Shown: positions 7,366-14,741, numbered from the stretch's first letter. The stretch: 34,503 nt of DNA from an uncultured Merdimonas sp. (GCA_944378225.1 CALWGE010000026.1:1-34503); one strand, 5' to 3'. Notes: a model not told the origin generated them from the letters alone. Translations and numbers: made by a program.

Positions 7366-7452
7366 TATACTAGGATTAGACAAAAGAGAAACGAATTACT
7401 TATATCCTCCCCTTTAGTAAATCCCCGCCGGAACGAACGGCGGGGATTTTTG
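7366..7452 (+). ncRNA. Candidate C-rich small RNA with its own terminator
   Basis: The 301-bp gap 7241-7541 contains a TATACT -10 (7366-7371) with only a weak -35. Downstream comes unstructured sequence with TCCTCCCC (7405-7412), then a strong terminator: AATCCCCGCCG (7420-7430) pairs with CGGCGGGGATT (7438-7448), followed by T's to 7451. No plus-strand gene upstream needs this terminator, because the nearest one ends at 7098 inside a convergent pair. A transcript of about 75 nt would expose a C-rich, anti-Shine-Dalgarno motif, a design common in Firmicute regulatory RNAs. The terminator is clear; the RNA gene is inferred. Confidence 0.5.
7420..7452 (+). terminator. Rho-independent terminator
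   Basis: An 11-bp GC-rich stem (7420-7430 with 7438-7448), a 7-nt loop and T's to 7451. It is oriented for plus-strand transcripts, as the minus-strand side lacks a comparable U-tract. It ends the candidate small RNA and insulates the promoter at 7479. Confidence 0.88.
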
Positions 7453-7478
7453 TGTACACAGAGAAAACGTAAAGAGGA

Positions 7479-7507
7479 TTGCGGAAGTCGGCAGCCGGAG
7501 TTATACT
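7479..7507 (+). promoter_or_regulatory. Predicted promoter of the metallophosphoesterase gene
   Basis: TTGCGG (7479-7484) and TATACT (7502-7507) with 17-bp spacing. Transcription would begin near 7514. This excludes the in-frame TTG at 7479 as a translation start and supports the GTG at 7542. Confidence 0.55.
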
Positions 7508-7541
7508 TTTATTTATAATGAGATTGAATGGAGCGGATGCT

Positions 7542-8243
7542 GTGAGCCTGTACGCAATCGGAGATCTTCATCTGGCCTTTTCTGTGGATAAGCCTATGGA
7601 TCTGTTCGGCCGGGGATGGAAGAATCATGAGAAGAAAATAGAAAAATACTGGAACCGCAGGGTGAAGCCTCAGGATACGGTGGTCCTCACAGGGGATCAT
7701 TCCTGGGGGAGGAACCTGCAGGAATGCGCGGCAGATCTGGAATTTATCCGGGCGCTGCCGGGAAGGAAGATTTTGCTCCGGGGCAACCATGATATGTTCT
7801 GGGATGCGAAAAAGACGGAGCGGCTGAATGAGCAGTATGCCGGCAGCCTGGAATTTCTGCAGAATAATTTCTATTTCTACGGGGAGTATGCGTTAGTAGG
7901 AACAAAAGGATACTGTTATGAGGGATGGGATGCGCCGGAACACTATTATAAGCTTATGAAACGGGAGCTGGTCCGCCTGCGCGCTTCCTTTGAGGCCGCA
8001 AAGACAGCCGGTTTTGACCGGTATCTGATGTTTCTGCATTATCCGCCAACCAGTATTGGAGAGATGGAAAGTCCTTTTACCCGGATGGCGGAAGAGTACG
8101 GCGCCTCTAAGGTAATTTATTCGCATTGCCACGGACGGGAGCGGTTTGACGACAGTTTTAAGGGAGAGGTAAACGGAATCGAATATAAACTGGTATCATC
8201 AGATTACCTGAGATTCCGGCCGGAACTGATTCTTAAGGATTAG
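7542..8243 (+). CDS. Calcineurin-like metallophosphoesterase
   Basis: A 233-residue cytoplasmic phosphoesterase with the full dimetal motif set: GDLH (D8, H10), GDHSWG (D52), GNHD (N82, H83), LHYPP (H166) and SHCHG (H195, H197). The family hydrolyses phosphomonoesters or diesters; the substrate here is unknown. The start is taken as the GTG at 7542, 8 bp after GGAG, giving the N-terminus MSLYAIGDLH normal for this family. An ATG at 7518 would add eight residues and has no good ribosome site. The gene is monocistronic. A GC-rich inverted repeat (8216-8226 with 8243-8254) spans its stop codon but has no U-tract. Confidence 0.9.
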   Translation: MSLYAIGDLHLAFSVDKPMDLFGRGWKNHEKKIEKYWNRRVKPQDTVVLTGDHSWGRNLQECAADLEFIRALPGRKILLRGNHDMFWDAKKTERLNEQYAGSLEFLQNNFYFYGEYALVGTKGYCYEGWDAPEHYYKLMKRELVRLRASFEAAKTAGFDRYLMFLHYPPTSIGEMESPFTRMAEEYGASKVIYSHCHGRERFDDSFKGEVNGIEYKLVSSDYLRFRPELILKD

Positions 8244-8298
8244 TTCCCGGCCGGCGACAGCAAAGATGCTGCTTATGGATTTTTATCTGAAACGAACA

Positions 8299-8343
8299 GA
8301 AGTGCCGCTCAATCATTTGTCATCAATGATTTTGAGGCACTTC
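8299..8343. repeat. Long imperfect palindrome, possible bidirectional terminator
   Basis: GAAGTGCC (8299-8306) pairs with GGCACTTC (8336-8343), and an inner AATCAT (8311-8316) pairs with ATGATT (8326-8331) around a 9-nt loop. It lies between the convergent metallophosphoesterase and tRNA-Ala genes. Neither side has a strong U-tract, only TTCCTTTGATTT on the plus strand. It could end both transcripts, process the tRNA 3' trailer, or be a copy of a dispersed palindromic repeat. Confidence 0.5.
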
Positions 8344-8358
8344 CTTTGATTTATATGC

Positions 8359-8431
8359 TGGAGCATACGGGACTTGAACCCGTGACCTCCACACTGCCAG
8401 TGTGGCGCGCTCCCAACTGCGCTAATGCCCC
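8359..8431 (-). tRNA. tRNA-Ala (anticodon GGC)
   Basis: A 73-nt cloverleaf on the minus strand. The acceptor stem GGGGCAT pairs with ATGCTCC and contains G3:U70, the universal alanine identity element. The anticodon stem CCACA/TGTGG closes the loop CTGGCAG with anticodon GGC, reading GCC and GCU. The T arm CGGGTTCAAGTCCCG is normal and the discriminator is A73. The CCA end is not encoded (GCA follows), so it must be added by CCA transferase. It is a single gene with its own promoter. Confidence 0.97.
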
Positions 8432-8443
8432 TTACGTTTTACT

Positions 8444-8472
8444 ACTATAACAGGACAGCAGAAAAAAATCAA
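8444..8472 (-). promoter_or_regulatory. Promoter of tRNA-Ala
   Basis: On the minus strand TTGATT (plus-strand 8467-8472) and TATAGT (plus-strand 8444-8449) are spaced by 17 bp. Transcription would start near 8437, about six bases before the mature tRNA 5' end. Confidence 0.75.
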
Positions 8473-8496
8473 GATAAATTTTTCTTGAAATAGGGC

Positions 8497-8525
8497 TTGC
8501 CAAAGATCTGTGGTACTGTTATGAT
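8497..8525 (+). promoter_or_regulatory. Promoter of the sufC-sufB-like operon
   Basis: TTGCCA (8497-8502) and TATGAT (8520-8525) with 17-bp spacing, about 86 bp before the sufC-like ATG. The same hexamer pair and spacing recurs before the glycine riboswitch at 32456. With the tRNA, its promoter and the palindrome, it accounts for the 367-bp gap 8244-8610. I see no clear Rrf2/IscR-type operator. Confidence 0.65.
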
Positions 8526-8610
8526 CTACTGATGGGGCATACTCCGGAAGAAAAAGATGCTCTGCCGGGGCTTTACTCATACAAATGGATACACAGGAGG
8601 CGTAAGAAAG

Positions 8611-9336
8611 ATGCTTGAGTTACAGAATATCTGTTATCAGGTTACAGAGGATTCCCAGGATATCGACATCCTGAGAAATGTCAGTTTGAAAATAGATGAT
8701 GAATTTACAGTAATTACAGGACCGAACGGCGGTGGAAAGTCTACGATGGCCAAAATTATCACGGGGATTGTAAAGCCTACGTCCGGAAAAATTCTGCTGG
8801 ACGGTGAGGATATTACGGATCTGTCCATTACAGATCGTGCCAGGAAGGGAATCAGCTTTGCGTTTCAGCAGCCGGTTCGTTTTAAAGGACTGACGGTACT
8901 GGATTTGCTGAATCTGGCCCATGGAGAGAAACTGTCACTGGATGCAGCCTGTCAGTATATGTCAGAAGTAGGTCTTTGCGCCAGAGATTATATTAACCGG
9001 GAGGTAAATGCGTCTCTGTCCGGCGGTGAGCTGAAGCGCATTGAGATTGCCATGGTACTGGCCAGAGGAACGAAGCTGTCTATTTTTGATGAGCCGGAGG
9101 CAGGAATTGATCTCTGGAGTTTTAACAATCTGATTCGTGTATTTGAGGAAATGCGCAGAAAGATTGAAGGTTCTATAGTAATTATTTCTCATCAGGAAAG
9201 AATTCTGAATATTGCAGATCACATTGTGGTTATCGCAGACGGTCAGGTGTCGGAACAGGGCACCAGAGAAGAGGTTCTGCCAAAGCTTCTGACTTCTTCA
9301 GAAGCCTGCAGCACATTGATGGATAAGGTAGTATAG
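8611..9336 (+). CDS. sufC: SufC-like Fe-S assembly ATPase (minimal SUF/SMS type)
   Basis: A 241-residue soluble ABC ATPase that energises the Fe-S scaffold. Visible are Walker A GPNGGGKS (37-44), the Q-loop with FAFQQPVRFKGLTV, signature LSGGELKRIEIAMVLA and Walker B LSIFDEPEAGIDLWSF. The SGGE.KR.E form is typical of SufC and unlike transporter ATPases. There is no membrane partner; a SufB-like protein follows after 54 bp. The ATG at 8611 is preceded by AGGAGG (10 bp); the upstream in-frame ATG at 8557 has no such site. The gene pair without sufD, sufS, sufU or sufE matches the two-gene SUF-like arrangement known from archaea and Clostridia. Confidence 0.9.
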   Translation: MLELQNICYQVTEDSQDIDILRNVSLKIDDEFTVITGPNGGGKSTMAKIITGIVKPTSGKILLDGEDITDLSITDRARKGISFAFQQPVRFKGLTVLDLLNLAHGEKLSLDAACQYMSEVGLCARDYINREVNASLSGGELKRIEIAMVLARGTKLSIFDEPEAGIDLWSFNNLIRVFEEMRRKIEGSIVIISHQERILNIADHIVVIADGQVSEQGTREEVLPKLLTSSEACSTLMDKVV

Positions 9337-9390
9337 TGCCGCGGGAGTGAAAATGTCAGGCAGCAGAACAAGAGAAAAGAGGATGAAATT

Positions 9391-10320
9391 ATGGCACAGA
9401 AAATAGATCAGTTACAGAAGCATATGCTGGAGAAGATAGCAGATCTCCACAGTGTACCGGAAGGAGCGTACAACATCCGTTCCAACGGAACCCTGTCCGG
9501 AAGAAATACTACAGCCAATATTGATATCGTGAGCAAGGAGGATAAGCCGGGTATTGATATTATTATCAAGCCGGGGACCAGAAATGAGAGCGTTCATATT
9601 CCGGTGATTGTAAGTCAGAGCGGTCTGAAGGATCTGGTGTATAATGATTTTTACATCGGAGAAGACGCTGATGTGACTATTGTGGCAGGCTGCGGTATTC
9701 ACTGCGGCGGTGATGACACTACAGAGCATGATGGTATTCATACCTTCCATATCGGAAAAAATGCAAAGGTAAAATATGTAGAGAAGCATTATGGAGAGGG
9801 CGATGGAGCCGGAGAGAGAATTCTGAATCCGACTACAGTGATTTATATGGAGCCGGACAGTTATATGGAGATGGAGACTACTCAGATTAAAGGTGTGGAT
9901 TCCACAATCCGGGATACAACTGCAAAGCTGGAAGATGGGGCTACTCTGATTATCAAAGAAAAAATCATGACCCATGGAAAGCAGTACGCAGAGACGAATT
10001 TCCAGGTGGATCTGGATGGAGTGGATTCTACCGCCAATGTGGTTTCCCGTTCCGTGGCCAAGGGTACATCCCGCCAGGTATTCAACTCCAAAATATGCGG
10101 CAATAATAAATGCTACGGTCATACAGAATGTGACGCGATTCTCATGGATGAGGGCCATGTGGTGGCAGTACCTTCCCTGGATGCAAATAATCTGGATGCC
10201 AGTCTGATTCATGAGGCGGCTATCGGTAAGATTGCAGGAGAACAGCTGACGAAGCTGATGACGCTGGGACTGACGGAGCAGGAAGCAGAGGAGCAGATTG
10301 TCAGCGGCTTTTTGAAATAG
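9391..10320 (+). CDS. sufB: SufB/SufD-family Fe-S cluster scaffold (minimal SUF/SMS type)
   Basis: A 309-residue protein, shorter than classical SufB (~470) because the N-terminal extension is reduced. It should form the beta-helical scaffold that binds SufC and builds Fe-S clusters. The C-terminal core is conserved: TECDAILMDEG with C247, and LIHEAAIGKI with H274/E275, at the places where SufB carries its essential Cys and Glu. Extra cysteines (C101, C105, C236, C241) may help hold the cluster. The ATG follows GAGG at a suitable distance. The order sufC-sufB with no cysteine desulfurase nearby implies that sulfur comes from elsewhere. Confidence 0.88.
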   Translation: MAQKIDQLQKHMLEKIADLHSVPEGAYNIRSNGTLSGRNTTANIDIVSKEDKPGIDIIIKPGTRNESVHIPVIVSQSGLKDLVYNDFYIGEDADVTIVAGCGIHCGGDDTTEHDGIHTFHIGKNAKVKYVEKHYGEGDGAGERILNPTTVIYMEPDSYMEMETTQIKGVDSTIRDTTAKLEDGATLIIKEKIMTHGKQYAETNFQVDLDGVDSTANVVSRSVAKGTSRQVFNSKICGNNKCYGHTECDAILMDEGHVVAVPSLDANNLDASLIHEAAIGKIAGEQLTKLMTLGLTEQEAEEQIVSGFLK

Positions 10321-10373
10321 GAGTGTTCCAACGCTGAACAGGCGGAAAATCAGGCCTGCAAAGTGCAGAAAGA

Positions 10374-10402
10374 TTGACAAACGCAGGCGCAGATGATAAC
10401 AT
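10374..10402 (+). promoter_or_regulatory. Predicted promoter of the SEC-C/YdcF pair
   Basis: A consensus TTGACA (10374-10379) and TAACAT (10397-10402) have 17-bp spacing, in the 165-bp gap after the sufB-like gene. The -10 is only a moderate match. It makes the downstream pair at least partly independent of the Fe-S operon. It also argues against the in-frame ATG at 10393, which lies within the promoter. Confidence 0.5.
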
Positions 10403-10485
10403 TAGGGACATGCACGAAGGCACAAAAGCTTTCGGAAAATACAGTGGCAGTTAAGCAGGAAAAAATAAAGGATGGAGAGACAGAT

Positions 10486-10992
10486 ATGGCATTATTGAAG
10501 CAGTGGCGTGATATGGCCTATGATGAAAAGGCAAATAAGGGAGATATCCAGAGATTCTGGGCGAAGTATTTTAACATAGAAAAGGGGATTTATGAGCAGC
10601 TTCTGGAAGATCCGGATACTGAAGTGAAGGGAACAGTAAAGGAGCTGGCAGAGAAATACGGACAGGATGTCATGACCATGACCGGTTTCCTGGACGGTAT
10701 CAACGACAGCCTGGTTGAGGCAAATCCCATCGAGGAGATGGAGGAAGATACTGTCGTATCTCTCAAATTTGATAAAGAGAAGCTGTATAAGAATATGGTG
10801 GATGCAAAGGCAGACTGGCTTTATGAGCTGCCTCAGTGGGACAGCATCTTTTCCAAGGAGAAACAGAAAGAACTGTATCTGGAACAGAAAAAGTCCGGTA
10901 CGATTGTAAAGGGACCCAAGGTTGGCAGAAATGATCCCTGTCCCTGCGGAAGCGGAAAGAAGTATAAGAAATGCTGCGGAAAAAATGCATGA
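10486..10992 (+). CDS. SEC-C zinc-motif protein
   Basis: A 168-residue soluble protein of unknown specific function. Its C-terminus is a SEC-C motif, [20 protein letters not shown], the zinc-binding module also found at the end of SecA, where it binds SecB and ribosomes. The rest is helical and charged, starting [20 protein letters not shown]. The ATG at 10486 follows GGAGAG at a normal distance. The stop overlaps the next start in an ATGA. A role with ribosomes or nascent chains is possible, as for other SEC-C proteins, but is not shown. Confidence 0.85.
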   Translation: MALLKQWRDMAYDEKANKGDIQRFWAKYFNIEKGIYEQLLEDPDTEVKGTVKELAEKYGQDVMTMTGFLDGINDSLVEANPIEEMEEDTVVSLKFDKEKLYKNMVDAKADWLYELPQWDSIFSKEKQKELYLEQKKSGTIVKGPKVGRNDPCPCGSGKKYKKCCGKNA

Positions 10993-11744
10993 GTAAGCTG
11001 TTTCTGATTTTGGGAGTACTTTTCACAGCCTATTATATCGGAATTATTGCATATGCCGGCATCCATGCGTCCTTCGCCTGGTTCTGGGCCGTATTGGGCG
11101 CAGTGTGCTGGCTGGCTCTGGCCGTCTGCAGGGTATCTGCCCTTCAGACGGCTTTTCTGCGTATTCCCGGGTGGATGCGTGCGGCAGCCGGAGTGTTCCT
11201 GCTGCTGGGAATTGTTGTTTTTCTGGCTGCAGAGTGCTGTATTGTGAGCGGTATGGTACAGAGAGTACAGAAGTCCTGTGACTATGTGATAGTGCTTGGG
11301 GCCCAGGTGCGCGGAACCCGTGTAAGCCGCGCCTTAAAGCAGCGTCTTGACCGGGCGGCGGAATATCTGGCGGAACATCCGGAGACGACAGTTATTGTGT
11401 CCGGCGGTCAGGGATCGGGAGAGGATATTACGGAAGCGAAAGCTATGGAAACCTACCTGATTCAGGCCGGAATAGAGCCGGAAAGGATTTGGAAGGAAGA
11501 AAAGTCTGTAAATACAGTGCAGAATATACGATTCAGCCGGGCGCTGATAAGGGAGAAAAATCCGGTTATCGGAATTGTTTCCAATGACTTTCATGTGTTC
11601 CGGGCTGTACATATTGCGAAGTCCCAGGGAATTGAAGCCCAGGGCCTTCCAGCTCCCACGGAACTCTTTATGAGACCGCATTATATGATGCGGGAGGGAT
11701 TTGCTCTGGTAAAAGATCTTCTTCTGGGAAATGCCGTGTTCTGA
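10989..11744 (+). CDS. YdcF/SanA-like DUF218 membrane protein
   Basis: A 251-residue protein. Three hydrophobic helices fill roughly residues 1-85, followed by a DUF218 domain: [37 protein letters not shown] and [11 protein letters not shown]. These are the conserved blocks of the YdcF/SanA/ElyC family, linked in other bacteria to envelope and lipid-carrier metabolism. The domain should face outward or lie at the membrane surface. The ATG at 10989 overlaps the SEC-C gene stop (ATGA), so the two are translationally coupled. The precise function is unknown. Confidence 0.87.
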   Translation: MSKLFLILGVLFTAYYIGIIAYAGIHASFAWFWAVLGAVCWLALAVCRVSALQTAFLRIPGWMRAAAGVFLLLGIVVFLAAECCIVSGMVQRVQKSCDYVIVLGAQVRGTRVSRALKQRLDRAAEYLAEHPETTVIVSGGQGSGEDITEAKAMETYLIQAGIEPERIWKEEKSVNTVQNIRFSRALIREKNPVIGIVSNDFHVFRAVHIAKSQGIEAQGLPAPTELFMRPHYMMREGFALVKDLLLGNAVF

Positions 11745-11827
11745 ATAAGTTTACAGACAAGACAAAATGATTTTCGGAATTAATCTGCAGGAAATGGAAA
11801 CTGAAGTGTTGAGGAGAGGAGTTTGTC

Positions 11828-12718
11828 ATGTCCCTGTGTACTTTGTGTCCCCGCAGCTGCCGTGTCGACCGTGAGGCCGGTGAGAAAGGCTTCTGCCAGG
11901 TGGCGGGAACAAAAATCAGGGTTGCCCGCGCAGCCCTTCATATGTGGGAAGAACCCTGTATTTCAGGAACAAAGGGATCAGGGACAGTGTTTTTCAGCGG
12001 ATGCCCGCTTCGGTGTGTCTATTGTCAGAACAGGGATATTGCCCGGGCCGGAGCAGGAAAAGAGATTACGGTGGAACGGCTGGCGCAGATTTTTCTGGAA
12101 CTGCAGGAACAGGGGGCGGAAAATATTAATCTGGTTACCCCTACACATTATACGCCGGAGATTATTCTGGCGGTGAGGCATGCCAGGGACTGTGGTCTCA
12201 CGCTTCCCATTGTCTATAACTGCAGCGGCTATGAAAAGACAGAGACCCTGCAGACACTGGAAGGTATTGTGGATATTTACCTGACAGATTTCAAGTATAT
12301 GGACACACAGGCAGCCGGAAAGTATTCTCATGCGCCGGATTATCCGCAGGCAGCCGGGGAGGCTCTGCGGGAGATGGTTCACCAGCAGCCGGTACCGGTC
12401 TTTGACGGGAAAGGAATGATGAAAAAGGGAGTCATTGTCCGTCATCTTCTTCTGCCCGGACATCTGAAGAATGCAAAAGCAGTTGTGAAATACGTTTATG
12501 AAACATATGGAAATGCAGTTTTTCTCAGTCTTATGAATCAGTATACTCCCCTGTCCGGCATGGAGCGCTGGCCGGAACTGAACCGTAAGGTTACGAGACG
12601 CGAATATGACCGTCTGCTGGATTTTGCTGTGGATCTGGGGGTGGAAAATGGATTTTTTCAGGAAGGCGAGACAGCCCGGGAGAGCTTTATCCCTGCTTTT
12701 GACTGCGAAGGAGTATGA
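11828..12718 (+). CDS. pflX: Radical SAM protein of the PflX family (PflA-related)
   Basis: A 296-residue Fe-S enzyme. The radical SAM motif is GCPLRCVYCQN (C59, C63, C66), preceded by an N-terminal Cys cluster, CTLCPRSCR...GFC (C4, C7, C11, C23), that could hold an extra metal site. NLVTPTHYTPE, VYNCSGYE and LTDFKYMD are typical of the PflX group, relatives of pyruvate-formate-lyase activase with no established substrate. No glycyl-radical enzyme lies in the window, so a target cannot be named. The ATG follows GAGGAG. The 83-bp gap before it shows no convincing promoter. Confidence 0.88.
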   Translation: MSLCTLCPRSCRVDREAGEKGFCQVAGTKIRVARAALHMWEEPCISGTKGSGTVFFSGCPLRCVYCQNRDIARAGAGKEITVERLAQIFLELQEQGAENINLVTPTHYTPEIILAVRHARDCGLTLPIVYNCSGYEKTETLQTLEGIVDIYLTDFKYMDTQAAGKYSHAPDYPQAAGEALREMVHQQPVPVFDGKGMMKKGVIVRHLLLPGHLKNAKAVVKYVYETYGNAVFLSLMNQYTPLSGMERWPELNRKVTRREYDRLLDFAVDLGVENGFFQEGETARESFIPAFDCEGV

Positions 12719-12768
12719 CTGCCGGAAGGAAATATCAGACATAAAGCAGTAAATATATCAACACGGTA

Positions 12769-12798
12769 TTGCAAATATGCCAGTATTTGAGGTAAAAT
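12769..12798 (+). promoter_or_regulatory. Predicted promoter of the oadB operon
   Basis: TTGCAA (12769-12774) and TAAAAT (12793-12798) with 18-bp spacing in the pflX-oadB gap. Transcription would begin just before the leader hairpin at 12802-12833. Confidence 0.5.
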
Positions 12799-12801
12799 AA
12801 G

Positions 12802-12833
12802 AAGGACTTTTGGCATAAATGTCAGAAGTCCTT
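12802..12833 (+). promoter_or_regulatory. Strong hairpin at the 5' end of the oadB leader
   Basis: AAGGACTT-T-TGGCA (12802-12815) pairs with TGTCA-G-AAGTCCTT (12820-12833): 14 continuous pairs counting two G-U, capped by a TAAA tetraloop. No U-tract follows, so it is not a terminator. It lies close to the likely transcription start, where such stems protect mRNA from 5' decay; it could also be a protein site. Confidence 0.55.
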
Positions 12834-12861
12834 ACTTGCGTAAATATAAGGAGGAAACAAA

Positions 12862-14004
12862 ATGGATCTGCAGTTTTTATGGGAGGGGCTTTTGGCCATC
12901 ACCTGGCAGCAGGCAGTGATGTACGTGGTGGGCATTGTACTGATTTATCTGGCGATTAAGAAGGGCTATGAGCCGGCGCTTCTTTTGCCTATGGGCTTTG
13001 GAGCGATTCTGGTTAATCTTCCGATGTCCGGCGTCATCAATCAGCAGATGGAAGGAATCGGAGTGGTAAACGGTATTATTGAGTGGCTGTTTAATGTTGG
13101 AATTGAGGCGTCCGAGGCGCTTCCGATTCTTCTGTTCATTGGTATTGGAGCTATGATTGATTTTGGACCGCTTCTGTCCATGCCGTCCATGTTCCTGTTT
13201 GGAGCCGGCGCCCAGTTCGGAATCTTCTTTGCCATCTGTGTGGCAGTGCTGCTGGGCTTTGATATCAAGGACGCAGCTTCTATCGGTATTATCGGAGCGG
13301 CCGACGGTCCGACTTCAATTCTGGTTTCCCAGGTACTTCATTCCAATTATGTGGGACCGATTGCCGTGGCGGCTTATTCGTATATGGCACTTGTGCCGAT
13401 TGTGCAGCCGTTTGCAATTCGCCTGGTAACTACGAAGAAAGAACGCAGAATCCATATGGACTATAAGCCGGGCACGGTATCTCAGAGAATGAAGATTGCG
13501 TTCCCGATTATCGCTACCTTCCTGGTAGGTTTGATTTCTCCTCAGTCAGTCGCTCTGGTAGGTTTCCTGATGTTTGGAAATCTTCTGAGGGAGTGCGGCG
13601 TGCTTGGAAACCTGTCCGATACAGCACAGAATACGCTGGCCAATCTGATTACCCTGATTCTGGGAATTACGATTTCCTTCAGCATGCGTGCAGATGCTTT
13701 CGTAAATCTGGATACTCTTCTGATCATGTTTATCGGACTGATTGCATTTGTATTTGACAGTATCGGCGGTGTGCTTCTGGCGAAATTCATGAATCTGTTC
13801 CGCAGGAAAAAAATAAACCCGATGATTGGTGCTGCAGGAATCTCCGCATTCCCCATGTCTGCCCGCGTGGTACAGAAGATGGCGATGGAAGAGGACCCGA
13901 CAAATGTTATCCTGATGCATGCTATCGGAGCAAACGTATCCGGTCAGATCGCGTCTGTAATCGCCGGCGGACTTGTTATCAGTCTGGTAGCTGCATATCT
14001 GTAG
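12862..14004 (+). CDS. oadB: Na+-translocating decarboxylase beta subunit (OadB/GcdB family)
   Basis: A 380-residue integral membrane subunit of the biotin-dependent sodium pumps (oxaloacetate, glutaconyl-CoA or methylmalonyl-CoA decarboxylase). It couples decarboxylation of carboxybiotin to Na+ export. The invariant GAADGPTS (D149) and the C-terminal GANVSGQIASVIAGG, both part of the Na+/proton site, are intact, with many membrane helices. The ATG follows AAGGAGG. A tiny gamma subunit follows after 13 bp. No carboxyltransferase alpha subunit or biotin carrier is present, so the substrate cannot be told from context; those genes must be elsewhere. Confidence 0.93.
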   Translation: MDLQFLWEGLLAITWQQAVMYVVGIVLIYLAIKKGYEPALLLPMGFGAILVNLPMSGVINQQMEGIGVVNGIIEWLFNVGIEASEALPILLFIGIGAMIDFGPLLSMPSMFLFGAGAQFGIFFAICVAVLLGFDIKDAASIGIIGAADGPTSILVSQVLHSNYVGPIAVAAYSYMALVPIVQPFAIRLVTTKKERRIHMDYKPGTVSQRMKIAFPIIATFLVGLISPQSVALVGFLMFGNLLRECGVLGNLSDTAQNTLANLITLILGITISFSMRADAFVNLDTLLIMFIGLIAFVFDSIGGVLLAKFMNLFRRKKINPMIGAAGISAFPMSARVVQKMAMEEDPTNVILMHAIGANVSGQIASVIAGGLVISLVAAYL

Positions 14005-14017
14005 GAGGTGTGTGAAA

Positions 14018-14161
14018 ATGATGGAGAATTTTCTGATTGCATTGCAGATTATGGTGAAAGGAATGGTAGGTATTTTTGTGGTAATCGCCATTCTGACTTT
14101 GATTGTTATGCTGATGGGCAGAATTTCCGGTTCCGGAAAAAAGGAAGATGAGCAGTCATGA
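14018..14161 (+). CDS. oadG: Small OadG-like gamma subunit of the Na+ pump
   Basis: A 47-residue protein, MMENFLIALQIMVKGMVGIF..., with one transmembrane helix (about residues 14-33) and a charged tail ending GKKEDEQS. This fits the OadG type, which anchors and assembles the decarboxylase complex: one N-terminal helix, then a hydrophilic tail. AGGAGGTG lies 7 bp upstream of the ATG at 14018. The stop overlaps the next gene in an ATGA. Position directly after oadB is the main evidence for the name. The tail is shorter than in many OadG proteins. Confidence 0.82.
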   Translation: MMENFLIALQIMVKGMVGIFVVIAILTLIVMLMGRISGSGKKEDEQS

Positions 14162-14631
14162 GAAGAAATGACAGAGAGATCCGGGATTTTGATGAGATCC
14201 TGGAGGTTATGAAAAAATGTGATGTCTGCCGGATAGCCATGCATGGGGACGAGTACCCATATATGGTTCCCGTGAATTTTGGAATGGCAGTGGAAGGACA
14301 GCAGATAACGCTGTATTTCCATGGGGCGCAGACAGGCATGAAATATGATTTGCTTTCACGGAATAATAAGGTCTGTTTCGAGATGGACTGCGGCCATCTC
14401 CTGTTTACAGAGATGGAAAAGGGACAGTGCACTATGTGCTATGAAAGTGTAATTGGCTTTGGTATAGTGGAAGATGTTCCTCAGGAGCAGAAAAAAGAAG
14501 CTTTGGATCTTCTGGTGGAGCATTATCCCGTTCCTGCCGGGTTTCATTATAATGAAGAAGTTGTGCAGCACACACGGGTACTGAAGCTGACAGTGGAGTC
14601 TCTGACCGGAAAACGGCGGGAGAAAAAATAA
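14158..14631 (+). CDS. Pyridoxamine-5'-phosphate-oxidase-fold flavoprotein, NimA-like
   Basis: A 157-residue protein of the split-barrel FMN-binding fold. MRRNDREIRDFDEILEVM, CDVCRIAMHGDEYPYMVPVNFG and YFHGAQTGMKYDLL match the group that includes nitroimidazole-resistance NimA proteins. Its N-terminal cluster of Cys and Met could help bind a cofactor. The reaction is unknown; reduction of small nitro or flavin substrates is the family guess. It begins inside the oadG stop (ATGA), so it is translationally coupled to the Na+ pump genes, and the unit ends at a very strong terminator. Confidence 0.85.
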   Translation: MRRNDREIRDFDEILEVMKKCDVCRIAMHGDEYPYMVPVNFGMAVEGQQITLYFHGAQTGMKYDLLSRNNKVCFEMDCGHLLFTEMEKGQCTMCYESVIGFGIVEDVPQEQKKEALDLLVEHYPVPAGFHYNEEVVQHTRVLKLTVESLTGKRREKK

Positions 14632-14649
14632 TAAAAGCAGAAACGTTTG

Positions 14650-14698
14650 AAAACTGCGGGACGCCCCGAGCAGAGGCTCGGGGCGTCCCGCAGTTTTT
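14650..14698 (+). terminator. Very long GC-rich terminator after the oadB operon
   Basis: A perfect stem of about 22 bp (14650-14671 with 14676-14697) around an AGAG tetraloop; its core is CGGGACGCCCCGAGC with its complement. T's run from 14694 to 14698. It is longer and richer in GC than the other terminators here, and nearly symmetric, so it may also work in the other direction. Confidence 0.95.
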
Positions 14699-14712
14699 CT
14701 GATATAAAGCCA

Positions 14713-14741
14713 TTGCGGCTGGTCCGGGCATGTGGTATGTT
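14713..14741 (+). promoter_or_regulatory. Predicted promoter of the two-component operon
   Basis: TTGCGG (14713-14718) and TATGTT (14736-14741) with 17-bp spacing, placed between the preceding terminator and the response regulator start at 14777. Moderate match. Confidence 0.45.

Noticed and set aside
8299-8343. Attachment site or integron-like recombination site beside the tRNA
   Set aside because: No integrase, no duplicated tRNA 3' end and no mobile genes nearby; a structural RNA or terminator explanation is simpler.
9412-10380. 322-residue minus-strand open frame opposite the sufB-like gene
   Set aside because: Covers a clear Fe-S scaffold gene; its translation has no domain and no ribosome site of note.
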